Positions 29,044 to 38,212 of a stretch of DNA of 64,000 nt are shown here, piece after piece. Position numbers and translations under genes: made by a program. Location of the stretch: contig CAMNAP010000003.1 of the NCBI GenBank assembly GCA_946531445.1, positions 1-64,000 of the forward strand, in the 5' to 3' direction. The notes under the pieces were generated by a model. It saw nothing but the letters and a program-made list of their open reading frames with translations. It searched no databases and was not told the DNA's origin. Origin of the DNA: an uncultured Clostridia bacterium (GTDB taxonomy: Bacteria; Bacillota; Clostridia; Oscillospirales; Acutalibacteraceae). Numbering within the stretch: the first letter of the stretch is position 1; each line of letters opens with the position of its first letter.

Positions 29044-31568
29044 TAAGCCGTTACAACTCCTGCTGCCTTTTGCAGTCCCAGTTTTTTAACAGCGTCTTCT
29101 CTCATCTGATATTTAAGAATTTTACCTGCGGCATTCATAGGGAACGCGTCAACAAAGTCAACGTAACGCGGAACCTTGTGCCTTGCCATACTTGCGCCGA
29201 CAAAGTCCTTCATTTCCTGCTCTGTCATCTCCTCGCCCTCTTTGAGGATAACACACGCCATAATTTCTTCGCCGTACTGCTCGTCAGGAACGCCGATTAC
29301 CTGAACGTCGCTTACCTTCGGGTTTGTGTAGATGAATTCTTCAATCTCTTTAGGATAAATGTTTTCGCCGCCGCGGATAATCATATCCTTAAGTCTGCCC
29401 GTAATTTTATAGTTTCCGTCAGGTGTGCGGCAAGCAAGGTCGCCCGTATGAAGCCAGCCGTCTTTGTCAATTGCAGAAGAGGTGGCCTTGGGCATTTTGT
29501 AATAGCCCTTCATAATGTTGTAGCCTCTTGCAACAAACTCGCCCGTTACATTGTCGGGGCAGTCCTCTCCCGTTTCGGGGTCAACAATTTTACATTCAAT
29601 TTCGGGCATTGCGCGGCCTACCGTTGCAACGCGGACCTCGAGCGGGTCGTCGGTTGAGCTCATAGTACAGCCCGGAGAAGCCTCTGTCTGACCGTAAACG
29701 ATTGTGATTTCCTTCATATTCATTTTGTTTACAACGTCTCTCATTGCCGAAATCGGGCAGGGGCTTCCTGCCATAATTCCCGTTCTCATATAAGAGAAAT
29801 CGGTCTTTTCAAAATCAGGATGCTCGAGAAGCGCAATAAACATTGTAGGTACGCCGTGGAACGCCGTAATATGCTCGTTGTTAATGCAGGCGAGCGACGG
29901 CTTGGGAGAGAAGTACGGAATCGGAAGAAGCGTTCCGCCGTGAGTCATAGTTGACGTCATTGCGAGCACCATACCGAAGCAGTGGAACATAGGAACCTGA
30001 ATCATCATTCTGTCCGCCGTTGATAAATCCATTCTGTCGCCTATACATTTTCCGTTGTTTACAATATTATAGTGAGTGAGCATAACGCCCTTGGGGAAGC
30101 CTGTTGTTCCCGAGGTGTACTGCATATTGCAGACATCGTCAGGCTTAACCTCGGCGGCCATTGAGTAAACCTTTTCCTTGTTAACCTGTGCGGCATACTC
30201 AAGCGCTTCGTTCCATTCAAGACAGCCTTTCTGTCTAAAGCCTACAGTAATAACGTTTCTCAAAAACGGAAGTCTCTTGCTGTGAAGCGGAGAGCCGGGC
30301 TTTGTGTTTTCAAGCTCGGGGCAGAGCTCTGCAACGATTTTACCGTAATGTGTATCCTTTGCGCCCTCTGTAATAACAAGCGTATGAGTGTCAGACTGTT
30401 TCAACAGGTATTCAAGCTCGTGAATTTTGTACGCAGTGTTAACCGTTACAAGAACAGCGCCGATTTTTACCGTAGCCCAGAAGGTGATAAACCACTGCGG
30501 CACGTTTGAAGCCCAGATAGCAACATGGCTACCCGCCTTAACGCCCATAGCGATGAGAACTCTTGCAAATTCGTCAACATCGTCTCTGAACTGTGAATAC
30601 GTTCTTGTGTAGTCAAGAGTTGTGTATTTAAACGCATACTGGTCGGGAAATTCCTCAACCATTCTGTCAAGAACCTCTGAAAATGTCTTTTCAATAAGGA
30701 GGTCTTTTTTCCATACAAATCTTCCCGTATGCGCGTTGTTGTAGTAAAGAGTTTTCTCTTTTCCCGCGGTGTAGTTAAACTGCTTCATATAGTTGACGAA
30801 ATGAGAGAAAATTATTTCCATATCGTCAATTTCAACACACCATTTCGGGTCCCATACAAGCGAGATGAAGCCGTCAAAGTTAACGCTTCTCAGCGAGAGC
30901 ATAACGTCTTTAATAGGAAGCTCTCCCTCGCCGATAAGGCAGTATTCAAAGCCGCTTTCTGTTTTAACGCTGTCGCTGAGCTGAACGTGCTTAACGTATG
31001 CGCCGAGATTAGTAATAATCTCGTCAGGCTCCTCACCTACTGTCTGATATGCGGCGCTGACGTTCCACAAAGCAGCAAGGCTGTCGCTTGCGAAGTTTTC
31101 AAGAATGTCGCGAAGCGCAGCAGTGTCGGCAAACATACCCTTTGTTTCAATTAAAACAACAACGTTCTTTTTCTCTGCAAGAGGAACGATTTTTTCAAGC
31201 ATATTTGTTACAAAGCTGAAGTTTTCATCAGTTTTTGTCTTCGCTTCAGCGCGAACGCGGATATAGGGAATGCTGAGATTTCCCGCAATTTCAAGACAGG
31301 CAGAAACCTCGTCCATAGTTGCCTGCTCGTTTTCTGCGTCTGAAATGTCACATATTGTGTCAATACACGCGAGCGAGAGCTTTCTTTCAAAAAGCTTGCG
31401 GCGCGTTGCCATAGCGGCATAGTCGTGAAATGCGCCGTCCTTATCAGTGAAAAGGGGATTGTGAATATTGTGAAGCTCAATTCCCTTAAAACCGAGGTCC
31501 TGAGCCGCGTCACAGAATTCCTCAAAGCTTATTCCGTACCAGCCCTTGGTTGAAAATGAGAGCTTCAT
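29043..31568 (-). CDS. fusion of sugar-phosphate isomerase/AP-endonuclease-2-like TIM barrel with acyl-CoA synthetase
   Basis: N-terminal MKLSFSTKGWYGISFEEFCDAAQDLGFKGIELHN...VVLIETKG...YVKHVQLSD; C-terminal MQYTSGTTGFPKGVMLTHYNIV, YGQTEASPG, GWLHTGDLACRTPDGNYKITGRLKDMIIRGGENIYPKEIEE. Confidence 0.88.
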   Translation of the reverse strand: MKLSFSTKGWYGISFEEFCDAAQDLGFKGIELHNIHNPLFTDKDGAFHDYAAMATRRKLFERKLSLACIDTICDISDAENEQATMDEVSACLEIAGNLSIPYIRVRAEAKTKTDENFSFVTNMLEKIVPLAEKKNVVVLIETKGMFADTAALRDILENFASDSLAALWNVSAAYQTVGEEPDEIITNLGAYVKHVQLSDSVKTESGFEYCLIGEGELPIKDVMLSLRSVNFDGFISLVWDPKWCVEIDDMEIIFSHFVNYMKQFNYTAGKEKTLYYNNAHTGRFVWKKDLLIEKTFSEVLDRMVEEFPDQYAFKYTTLDYTRTYSQFRDDVDEFARVLIAMGVKAGSHVAIWASNVPQWFITFWATVKIGAVLVTVNTAYKIHELEYLLKQSDTHTLVITEGAKDTHYGKIVAELCPELENTKPGSPLHSKRLPFLRNVITVGFRQKGCLEWNEALEYAAQVNKEKVYSMAAEVKPDDVCNMQYTSGTTGFPKGVMLTHYNIVNNGKCIGDRMDLSTADRMMIQVPMFHCFGMVLAMTSTMTHGGTLLPIPYFSPKPSLACINNEHITAFHGVPTMFIALLEHPDFEKTDFSYMRTGIMAGSPCPISAMRDVVNKMNMKEITIVYGQTEASPGCTMSSTDDPLEVRVATVGRAMPEIECKIVDPETGEDCPDNVTGEFVARGYNIMKGYYKMPKATSSAIDKDGWLHTGDLACRTPDGNYKITGRLKDMIIRGGENIYPKEIEEFIYTNPKVSDVQVIGVPDEQYGEEIMACVILKEGEEMTEQEMKDFVGASMARHKVPRYVDFVDAFPMNAAGKILKYQMREDAVKKLGLQKAAGVVTA

Positions 31569-32947
31569 ACCTGTCCCTCCTCATAAACAATTTTGTTGAT
31601 TGCGTTAAGATAGGCTCTTATGCTTGCGCCGATAATATCGGTTGAAATGCCGTTACCCGAATAGAGCTTTCCGCCCGAGCGGAGCTTAACTACAGCCGAG
31701 CCCATAGCCTCTTTACCCTCGGTAACAGCCTGAATCTGAAAATCGTCAAGCTCATAGTGAGCACCGATAATTTTGTCAATAGCTATAAATGAAGCGTCAA
31801 TCGGACCGTCACCGAGCTCAATTCCCTCAACTATCTCACCGTCGTGCTCAAGTGCAATGTGAGCGCTTGCGGTAATGATGTTTCCGTTGTTGATAATATA
31901 GCTCTTGAGCTTGTATGCAGACGGAACCTGAAGCGCCGCCGAGGCTACGATTGCGTCAAGCTCCTTTGCGCCGACATTTTTCTTTGAGGCAACTCTTAAG
32001 AATTCCTCGTAAACCTTAACGCTGTCCTCCTGCGATAAATCGTATCCGAGCTGTGAAACAGCGGCAAGAACAGTCTCCTCGCTGTCACTCTTGTCAAGTC
32101 TGATTCCCTCAAATTCAGCGCTTACCGTAACGGTGCTTCTGTCGTTTTTAGCGTTATCAGTAATCCAGTTAATCTGGTTAACTATTCTGTGAAGCTCTGT
32201 GTATTTGATACCGGATGAAATACCGTAATCAATTCCGTATTCCTTAATGATTGAGCCCATTGTATCAAGGCTTACCGTGTCACCGCCTACTGCGCATTTA
32301 ACACAAGAAGCGCCGCACCTTACAGCGAGAATTGCCTGAGCAGCGGCAAGACCTGTCTTGTCGTTGCATTTAATTCCGATTGGAACGCCGGTATTGTCAA
32401 TAATGTCTTTAACGAATTTTGCAAAATCGTCGGGGAGCATTGAGCCTGCGCTGTCGCATACTGTAATTTTATCTGCTCCTGCCTGTGTAGCTCCCTTGAT
32501 TGCTTCGTAGAGGAATTCCGTCTCTGCTCTTGTTGCGTCGGTAGCGCAGAATTCAACGTCTGAGACCTTTTCCTTTGCAAGCTTAACGGTTTCCTTAATC
32601 CACTCAAGCATTTTTGCGGGCTTCTTATGGCAGTTGTATTCCATACCTACAGGAGATACTGGAAGCTCAATTCTTATTGAAGCGTTGCTTGCTGCTGAAA
32701 GCGCTTCGGCAGCGTCGTCAATGCTCTTTTTGCTCGTTCCTGCGCCTACTGAAATAGTTCCGTTTTTAACGAATGCAGATATTGTACGAACAAGTAGGAC
32801 GTCAGTTCTCGTATTCTCAATTTCAGGCAGTTCAATAATGTCAACACTCAGCTTTTCAAGCTGGCGTGCAATTTCAATTTTTTCCTTAAAGCTGAAAGAA
32901 TTGTTTTCTCTGCACAAGGTTGTGTCAGCAATTTTGATGTTTTTCAT
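31565..32947 (-). CDS. 2-isopropylmalate synthase homologue, probable pseudoenzyme with intact LeuA regulatory domain
   Basis: IADTTLCRENNSFSFKEKIEIARQLEKL (expected DTTLRDGEQ), GIKCNDKTGLAAAQAILAV (expected HxHxDxGLA), intact LeuA C-terminal domain (GDGPIDASFIAIDKI, STDIIGASIRAYLNAINKI). Confidence 0.82.
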   Translation of the reverse strand: MKNIKIADTTLCRENNSFSFKEKIEIARQLEKLSVDIIELPEIENTRTDVLLVRTISAFVKNGTISVGAGTSKKSIDDAAEALSAASNASIRIELPVSPVGMEYNCHKKPAKMLEWIKETVKLAKEKVSDVEFCATDATRAETEFLYEAIKGATQAGADKITVCDSAGSMLPDDFAKFVKDIIDNTGVPIGIKCNDKTGLAAAQAILAVRCGASCVKCAVGGDTVSLDTMGSIIKEYGIDYGISSGIKYTELHRIVNQINWITDNAKNDRSTVTVSAEFEGIRLDKSDSEETVLAAVSQLGYDLSQEDSVKVYEEFLRVASKKNVGAKELDAIVASAALQVPSAYKLKSYIINNGNIITASAHIALEHDGEIVEGIELGDGPIDASFIAIDKIIGAHYELDDFQIQAVTEGKEAMGSAVVKLRSGGKLYSGNGISTDIIGASIRAYLNAINKIVYEEGQV

Positions 32948-32984
32948 AGTTTTTCGTCCTTTCTTATATCTGCAATAATAAAAT

Positions 32985-33240
32985 CCCCGAGGCGTAGCCT
33001 CAGGGACGAATTTATTCGCGGTACCACCCTGGTTGACCTTAACAGGTCCACTCTGCGAGGTTCAGTCAAACCTCCTGCCATGATAACGGGGCAAGCCGTA
33101 GCCGCTTACTTAATTCTGCGACTCTGCTCAGGAACGAGGCTCGTTATCCGTTCGCGCTGTCTTACACCGACCGACAGCTCTCTTTGCCGAAGTGAAGATA
33201 ACAATTAATTCCGTCACTGCATTTGAGTTTCTGTATAATT
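32985..33240 (-). ncRNA. T-box leader, specifier read as CUC (Leu)
   Basis: minus strand: T-box core CAGGGTGGTACCGCG, distal element GGTCGGTGTAAGACAGC, GTTATC/GATAAC and GGAA/TTCC helices flanking the specifier loop GAGC-CTC-G, terminator CCCTGAGGCTACGCCTCGGGGATTTT. Confidence 0.92.
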
Positions 33241-33247
33241 TTTAGAT

Positions 33248-33276
33248 ATTTTAGCATAAAGCTTTCAGTTTGTCAA
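33248..33276 (-). promoter_or_regulatory. promoter for leucine-type T-box operon
   Basis: minus strand TTGACA, 17 nt, TAAAAT. Confidence 0.75.
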
Positions 33277-33374
33277 TATTTTTTGTGTTTGCTTTTGTAT
33301 AGTTTATAAGTTCAGGTTGAAAAATCAGTTTAAATGGTTTAATATAGTACTAATATTATGAAAGGCTCAGTATT

Positions 33375-33899
33375 ATGAAAAAGTTTTTAGTTGTTGTTGA
33401 TATGCAAAACGATTTTATTGACGGCGCACTCGGGACTAAAGAAGCTGAGGCTATTGTGCCCGCCGCAATAAACGAAATAGAAAAATTTGATGGTGAAATT
33501 ATTGCAACATATGATACTCATTTTGATGACTATCTTGATACGGCAGAGGGAAAAAAGCTTCCCGTTAAGCACTGCGTTAAGGACACTGAAGGCTGGCAGC
33601 TAAACAGCGGTATTAAGGCGGCGCTTGAGAAAAAGGGCTATACCGAGGTTATCAAGTACACCTTCGGAAGCAAGGATTTACCTGAAATTATAAAGAAAAA
33701 AGCAGGGAACGAGGATTTTGAAATTGAGCTTATCGGCCTTTGTACTGATATCTGCGTAGTTTCAAATACGCTTCTTTTAAAGGCTCATTTTCCTGAGAAG
33801 AAAATCAGCGTAAATGAAAGCTGCTGCGCAGGCGTAACGCCTGACACTCACCGTGCCGCAATCAGCACAATGGCTTGTTGCCAGATAGATATTATTTAA
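33375..33899 (+). CDS. pncA: isochorismatase-family cysteine hydrolase, probable nicotinamidase
   Basis: LVVVDMQNDFIDGALG, LIGLCTDICVVSNTLLLKA; next to nadE and pncB. Confidence 0.85.
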   Translation: MKKFLVVVDMQNDFIDGALGTKEAEAIVPAAINEIEKFDGEIIATYDTHFDDYLDTAEGKKLPVKHCVKDTEGWQLNSGIKAALEKKGYTEVIKYTFGSKDLPEIIKKKAGNEDFEIELIGLCTDICVVSNTLLLKAHFPEKKISVNESCCAGVTPDTHRAAISTMACCQIDII

Positions 33900-33910
33900 G
33901 GAGAAGAACA

Positions 33911-34651
33911 ATGTTTGATGCACTTAAGGTAAAAAACGAATGCGTTGAATGGATACGCGACTTTTTTGAGAAAAACGGAAAGGGCTGTAACGCTGTGCTC
34001 GGTATTTCGGGAGGTAAGGACAGCTCAATTGTTGCGGCGCTCTGCGTTGAAGCGCTCGGCAGAGACAGAGTAATCGGCGTTCTTATGCCAAACGGTGAAC
34101 AAAGCGATATTGATATGGCGAAGCTGCTTGTTGACCATCTCGGAATAAAGCACTATATCATCAATATAAAAGACGCTTTTGACGGCGCTGTTAACAGTAT
34201 ACCGTTTGAGCTGTCGGAGCAGAGCAGAACAAATCTTGCGCCGAGAATCCGTATGTCAGTTCTCTATGCTGTTTCTCAAAGCAATAACGGACGTGTAGCA
34301 AATACCTGCAATCTCTCAGAGGACTGGGTAGGCTATTCAACGCGTTACGGCGATTCCGTAGGCGATTTCAGCCCGTGCTCAAACATTACCGTTGCAGAGA
34401 TGAAAGAAATCGGAACTCTTCTCGGGCTTCCCGACGTGCTTGTTCACAAGGTTCCGTCAGACGGACTCTGCGGCAAGACTGACGAGGATAACCTCGGATT
34501 TACATACGCTGAGCTTGACAGATATATCAGAACGGGTGAAATTGAAAACGAGGTGAGCAAAGAGCGCATTGACCGCCTTCACAGAATTAATAAGTTCAAG
34601 CTTGAGCTTATGCCGTCTTTTAAACCCGAATTAACTGTAAAGGGAGAATAA
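33911..34651 (+). CDS. nadE: NAD+ synthetase (ammonia-dependent type)
   Basis: VLGISGGKDSSIVAALCVEALG, NTCNLSEDWVGYSTRYGDSVGDFSP, KVPSDGLCGKTDEDNLGFTYAELD. Confidence 0.92.
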   Translation: MFDALKVKNECVEWIRDFFEKNGKGCNAVLGISGGKDSSIVAALCVEALGRDRVIGVLMPNGEQSDIDMAKLLVDHLGIKHYIINIKDAFDGAVNSIPFELSEQSRTNLAPRIRMSVLYAVSQSNNGRVANTCNLSEDWVGYSTRYGDSVGDFSPCSNITVAEMKEIGTLLGLPDVLVHKVPSDGLCGKTDEDNLGFTYAELDRYIRTGEIENEVSKERIDRLHRINKFKLELMPSFKPELTVKGE

Positions 34652-34652
34652 A

Positions 34653-35846
34653 ATGAAATTAGAACCCATTGTTGTTTCGCTGCTTGATACAGATTTATAT
34701 AAGTTCAATATGGACCAGGTCATTTTTCATAAGCATACTGACCTTAGCGGTGAATACTATTTTAAATGCAGAAATAACGACGTTGTTTTCACTGAGGAAA
34801 TGGCAGAGGAAATTGAAGCTCAGGTTGACCACCTGTGTACTCTTTACTACACCAAGGAAGAGCTTGATTATCTGCGTTCAATCCGTTTTATAAAAGACGA
34901 CTATGTTGAGTTTTTAAGACTCTATCACCCCATAAGAGAGTACGTTGAAATCAGCCTTAGCGACGAGGGAGAGCTTTCGGTTGTTGTAAGAGGTCCGCTG
35001 TTTTCGGCTATGCAGTTTGAAATCTATCTTCTTGAAATTATCAACGAGGTATATTTCAGAATGAAGTATGACTATAACGTTCTTCTTGAATCGGCTAAGG
35101 AGCGCCTTGACAAAAAGCTTGAAGCTTTCAATTCGGGCAAATACAACTTTAAGTTTGCCGAATTCGGCTGCAGAAGAAGGCTCTCAAGAGAATGGGAGGA
35201 CGAGGTTGTAAAACGCCTTGCATTTGAAACCGAAAACTGTATCGGTACCTCTAACGTCTATCTTGCTATGAAATATAACCTTACTCCTATCGGTACCTAC
35301 GCTCACGAGTATGTTCAGATGTATCAGGGAATTGACTCAATCCCTCTTGCATACACTAACCATTACGCAATGAAGGACTGGTACGATGAGTACGACGGCG
35401 ATAACGGAACTGCCCTAACAGATACAATTACAACCGATTTGTTCCTTCTTGACTTCAACCGCTCAATGGTAAATAACTACAGCGGCGTGCGTCACGACAG
35501 CGGCGACCCGTACGAGTGGGGCGAAAAGATGATTGCACACTACAAAAAGTACGGCGTTGACCCGAAAAGCAAGCTGCTTCTGTTCAGCGACAGCCTTGAT
35601 TTTGATAAGGCTCAAGCGCTTTATGACACCTTTAAAGACAGAACAAAGGTGTCCTTCGGAATAGGTACCTTCTGTTCTAACGATACCTGCGAAAAGGCGC
35701 TGAATATTGTAATTAAGCTTCAGTATGTAAACGGTCGTCCCGTTGCCAAGCTTTCGGATACACCGTCAAAGGCTATGTGCCGCGACGAGGGATATCTTGA
35801 ATATCTCAAACGTTCTGTTGACTTCAGAATCGACAGAGAAAAATAG
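34653..35846 (+). CDS. pncB: nicotinate phosphoribosyltransferase
   Basis: LLDTDLYKFNMDQVIFHKH, RHDSGDPYEWGEKMI, LLLFSDSLDFDKAQALY. Confidence 0.92.
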   Translation: MKLEPIVVSLLDTDLYKFNMDQVIFHKHTDLSGEYYFKCRNNDVVFTEEMAEEIEAQVDHLCTLYYTKEELDYLRSIRFIKDDYVEFLRLYHPIREYVEISLSDEGELSVVVRGPLFSAMQFEIYLLEIINEVYFRMKYDYNVLLESAKERLDKKLEAFNSGKYNFKFAEFGCRRRLSREWEDEVVKRLAFETENCIGTSNVYLAMKYNLTPIGTYAHEYVQMYQGIDSIPLAYTNHYAMKDWYDEYDGDNGTALTDTITTDLFLLDFNRSMVNNYSGVRHDSGDPYEWGEKMIAHYKKYGVDPKSKLLLFSDSLDFDKAQALYDTFKDRTKVSFGIGTFCSNDTCEKALNIVIKLQYVNGRPVAKLSDTPSKAMCRDEGYLEYLKRSVDFRIDREK

Positions 35847-35978
35847 ACAAATGTAGAATAACGTCTGTATTCTCTTTGAATACGGGCGTTTTTTAATAGA
35901 CTATTTAATATATTGAGTTTTTAGACAAAAGTGGTATAATATATAGTGAACAAAAATATTATGAAAGGAAGATGCCAT

Positions 35979-37304
35979 ATGGCAAAAAAGATTATTGTAG
36001 CAGGCGGCGGACACGGCGGTATTGCCTGTGCGGCTAAGCTTGCTGAAAAGGGCTTTGACGTAACTGTTTATGAGAAGAATAAGCGCAAGGATATGGGCTA
36101 CGACTGGACTGATATTTTTGATGTTCGCGCCTTTGACGCTGTTGGAATCCCCGCGCCTGAAAAGGATAAACAGTTACCTATGCACAGTATGAGTTTTACT
36201 CCTCCCTCTGAAGAGACAATACTGCGTCATACAGACGATGATGAGCGCAACGAGTTCGACATTAAAATGGAGCGCCGCGAAATCTATAATATTCTTATTT
36301 CGTTCGCTGAGGAAAAGGGAGTAAAATTTGTTTATGAAACAGAGATTACAGCGCCTGTTATGGCAGGCGACAGAGTAATCGGAATAAAAACCTCAAAGGG
36401 CGAAATACTCGGCGACCTTGTAATTGACGCCTGCGGCGTAAATTCTCCTGTTAGGAAAAACCTGCCCGAGTGCTGTCTTGTTCAGGCTGAGCCAAAAAAA
36501 TACGAAGTATTTTATACATACAGAGCTTTCTATAACCTCGGTTGCGATGTTAACAAGGTGTTTGACAGATATAAGGTTTATATGATTCCTAACGGTAAGC
36601 TCGGTATTGGCTGGGTTGCCGCAGAGGATGACTTTTCGGATTTACTTATCGGTGAATTTGAGCCGTTTACTGCCGAAGAGGCGGAAAAGAAAGCCGAATT
36701 TTTCAGAAACGGAAACCCTGTTCTCGGCGACGAGCTTAAGCGTGGCGGTCAGATGACTGTAATTCCCGTAAGGCAGACTATTGCCGTTATGGTGGCAGAC
36801 GGTTATGCCGCAATCGGTGACAGCGCGTTTATGACAATTCCGATTATCGGCTCTGGTATAGCTAATTCAATCAAAGCGGCGGCTATTCTTGCAGACGTAG
36901 TCGCTTCGGATAAAACAGAAACCTACAGCGCTGAAATACTCTGGGATTATCAGCTGAGATACTACAATGAAATCGGCGCGGGGCTCGCTTCCCTTGCTCT
37001 TGTAAAGCTTCTTATGACAAAGCTTGAGCCCAGCCAGCTTGACTATATGTTTGACAGTAAGATTATCACCATCAATGAGCTGACGATTTCGGGCGAGCCG
37101 GGCGGCGGAATAATAGATATAAATCCCGACCTTATCAAAAAAGGCGCGGCAATGGTAAAGGATAAAAGGCTTGTTGCACTTTTTGCCTCTCTCGGAGCAA
37201 ACATTGCAAGGCTTTCATCGGTTTGTAAACAGATACCAAAGCACTACAGCCGATATGAAATCGCCCAATGGGCTAAAAAATATGACGATATTTTCAAGGC
37301 TTAA
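35979..37304 (+). CDS. FAD-dependent oxidoreductase (geranylgeranyl reductase/monooxygenase-like)
   Basis: KIIVAGGGHGGIACAAKLAEKGFDVTVYEKN, VIDACGVNSPVRK, GYAAIGDSAFMTIPIIGSGIANSIKAA. Confidence 0.8.
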   Translation: MAKKIIVAGGGHGGIACAAKLAEKGFDVTVYEKNKRKDMGYDWTDIFDVRAFDAVGIPAPEKDKQLPMHSMSFTPPSEETILRHTDDDERNEFDIKMERREIYNILISFAEEKGVKFVYETEITAPVMAGDRVIGIKTSKGEILGDLVIDACGVNSPVRKNLPECCLVQAEPKKYEVFYTYRAFYNLGCDVNKVFDRYKVYMIPNGKLGIGWVAAEDDFSDLLIGEFEPFTAEEAEKKAEFFRNGNPVLGDELKRGGQMTVIPVRQTIAVMVADGYAAIGDSAFMTIPIIGSGIANSIKAAAILADVVASDKTETYSAEILWDYQLRYYNEIGAGLASLALVKLLMTKLEPSQLDYMFDSKIITINELTISGEPGGGIIDINPDLIKKGAAMVKDKRLVALFASLGANIARLSSVCKQIPKHYSRYEIAQWAKKYDDIFKA

Positions 37305-37386
37305 CTTAAAATGGACAACAGAGAAGAGTCGGTACGATAACGAAGGTTAGTCCAAAAATCGTATCTTTTACGCCATAACTTCATTA

Positions 37387-37424
37387 AAAAGTCCATTAGG
37401 GCGTCAGCCCAAATGGACTTTTAT
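37387..37424. terminator. intrinsic terminator
   Basis: aaaagtccattagggcgtcagcccaaatggactttt. Confidence 0.75.
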
Positions 37425-37507
37425 GCTTTGTTATGACAAAAAACCTACTGATTTTTGGATGCGTAGCAGTTTTGACTAAGTAGTTTTAGTTCATAAAGGT
37501 ATTACAA

Positions 37508-37543
37508 AATCCCCTGCATACTCGCGTATACAGGGGATTTTTA
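37508..37543. terminator. terminator-like hairpin, second of a repeated type
   Basis: aaaatcccctgcatactcgcgtatacaggggattttt; compare 19877-19912. Confidence 0.65.
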
Positions 37544-37576
37544 ATGCTTTTAGGGACAAAATGACAAAGTCAAAAC

Positions 37577-38173
37577 CTATCCTTCGTTATCGCACCGACT
37601 CTGAGACTTACTCTTTTTTATCTTTCTTGCAATAGTATATATTAGGTAGCCGATTGCAACGCCGAGTGTGTTTAGTATCAAGTCATAAACATCGCTCTGC
37701 CTTTCCATAAACAGCTGTGAAAACTCTATAAAAAATGAAAGAAGAAATCCAAACAGTATTGTTTTAGCTTTCAGCTTCTTCCATATTATCGGAACCAAAA
37801 AGCCATAAGGAATAAACACTAAAATATTACCGGCAATATTTCTTACAATTTCCGCCCACTCGCCGAGGTTGATTTTCCATATTGTCCAGCCAATCGGATT
37901 TTCAAAGGTTACAGTATTTTTATCGCTGAAATCGGGAAGATGAAACAGCGGAGCGTTAAACGGCTCGTTATTGCTTCGCTCGGGTATAAACGTAACAGAA
38001 AGAAGCGCGGTGATATACATCCAGAAAAGAACTGTAAGAGCTTCTCTTTTAAGATTAAACTCTTTCGTTTTTCTGTATGTGAGATAACGTATAAAAATAA
38101 TAATCGGCAAGCTTATAAGACACGGTAAAACCATGCTTTTAAGCTCATCTAAAATCATTCTTATAACATCCAT
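37577..38173 (-). CDS. VanZ-like family membrane protein
   Basis: NIAGNILVFIPYGFLVPIIW, FFIEFSQLFMERQSDVYDLILNTLGVAIGY. Confidence 0.85.
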   Translation of the reverse strand: MDVIRMILDELKSMVLPCLISLPIIIFIRYLTYRKTKEFNLKREALTVLFWMYITALLSVTFIPERSNNEPFNAPLFHLPDFSDKNTVTFENPIGWTIWKINLGEWAEIVRNIAGNILVFIPYGFLVPIIWKKLKAKTILFGFLLSFFIEFSQLFMERQSDVYDLILNTLGVAIGYLIYTIARKIKKSKSQSRCDNEG

Positions 38174-38212
38174 AATATCACCAAAAAAGCAGGCAATACG
38201 CCTGCATTACCA

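Larger units (their letters stand above)
37325..37602. repeat. imperfect inverted repeat pair flanking about 225 bp
   Basis: left arm agagtcggtacgataacgaaggttag (37325-37350); right arm cctatccttcgttatcgcaccgactct (37576-37602) is its near reverse complement. Confidence 0.7.

Noticed and set aside
33375-35846. NAD salvage trio as a possible anti-phage NAD-depletion system
   Set aside because: pncA-nadE-pncB is an ordinary salvage operon; no defence effector domains nearby.
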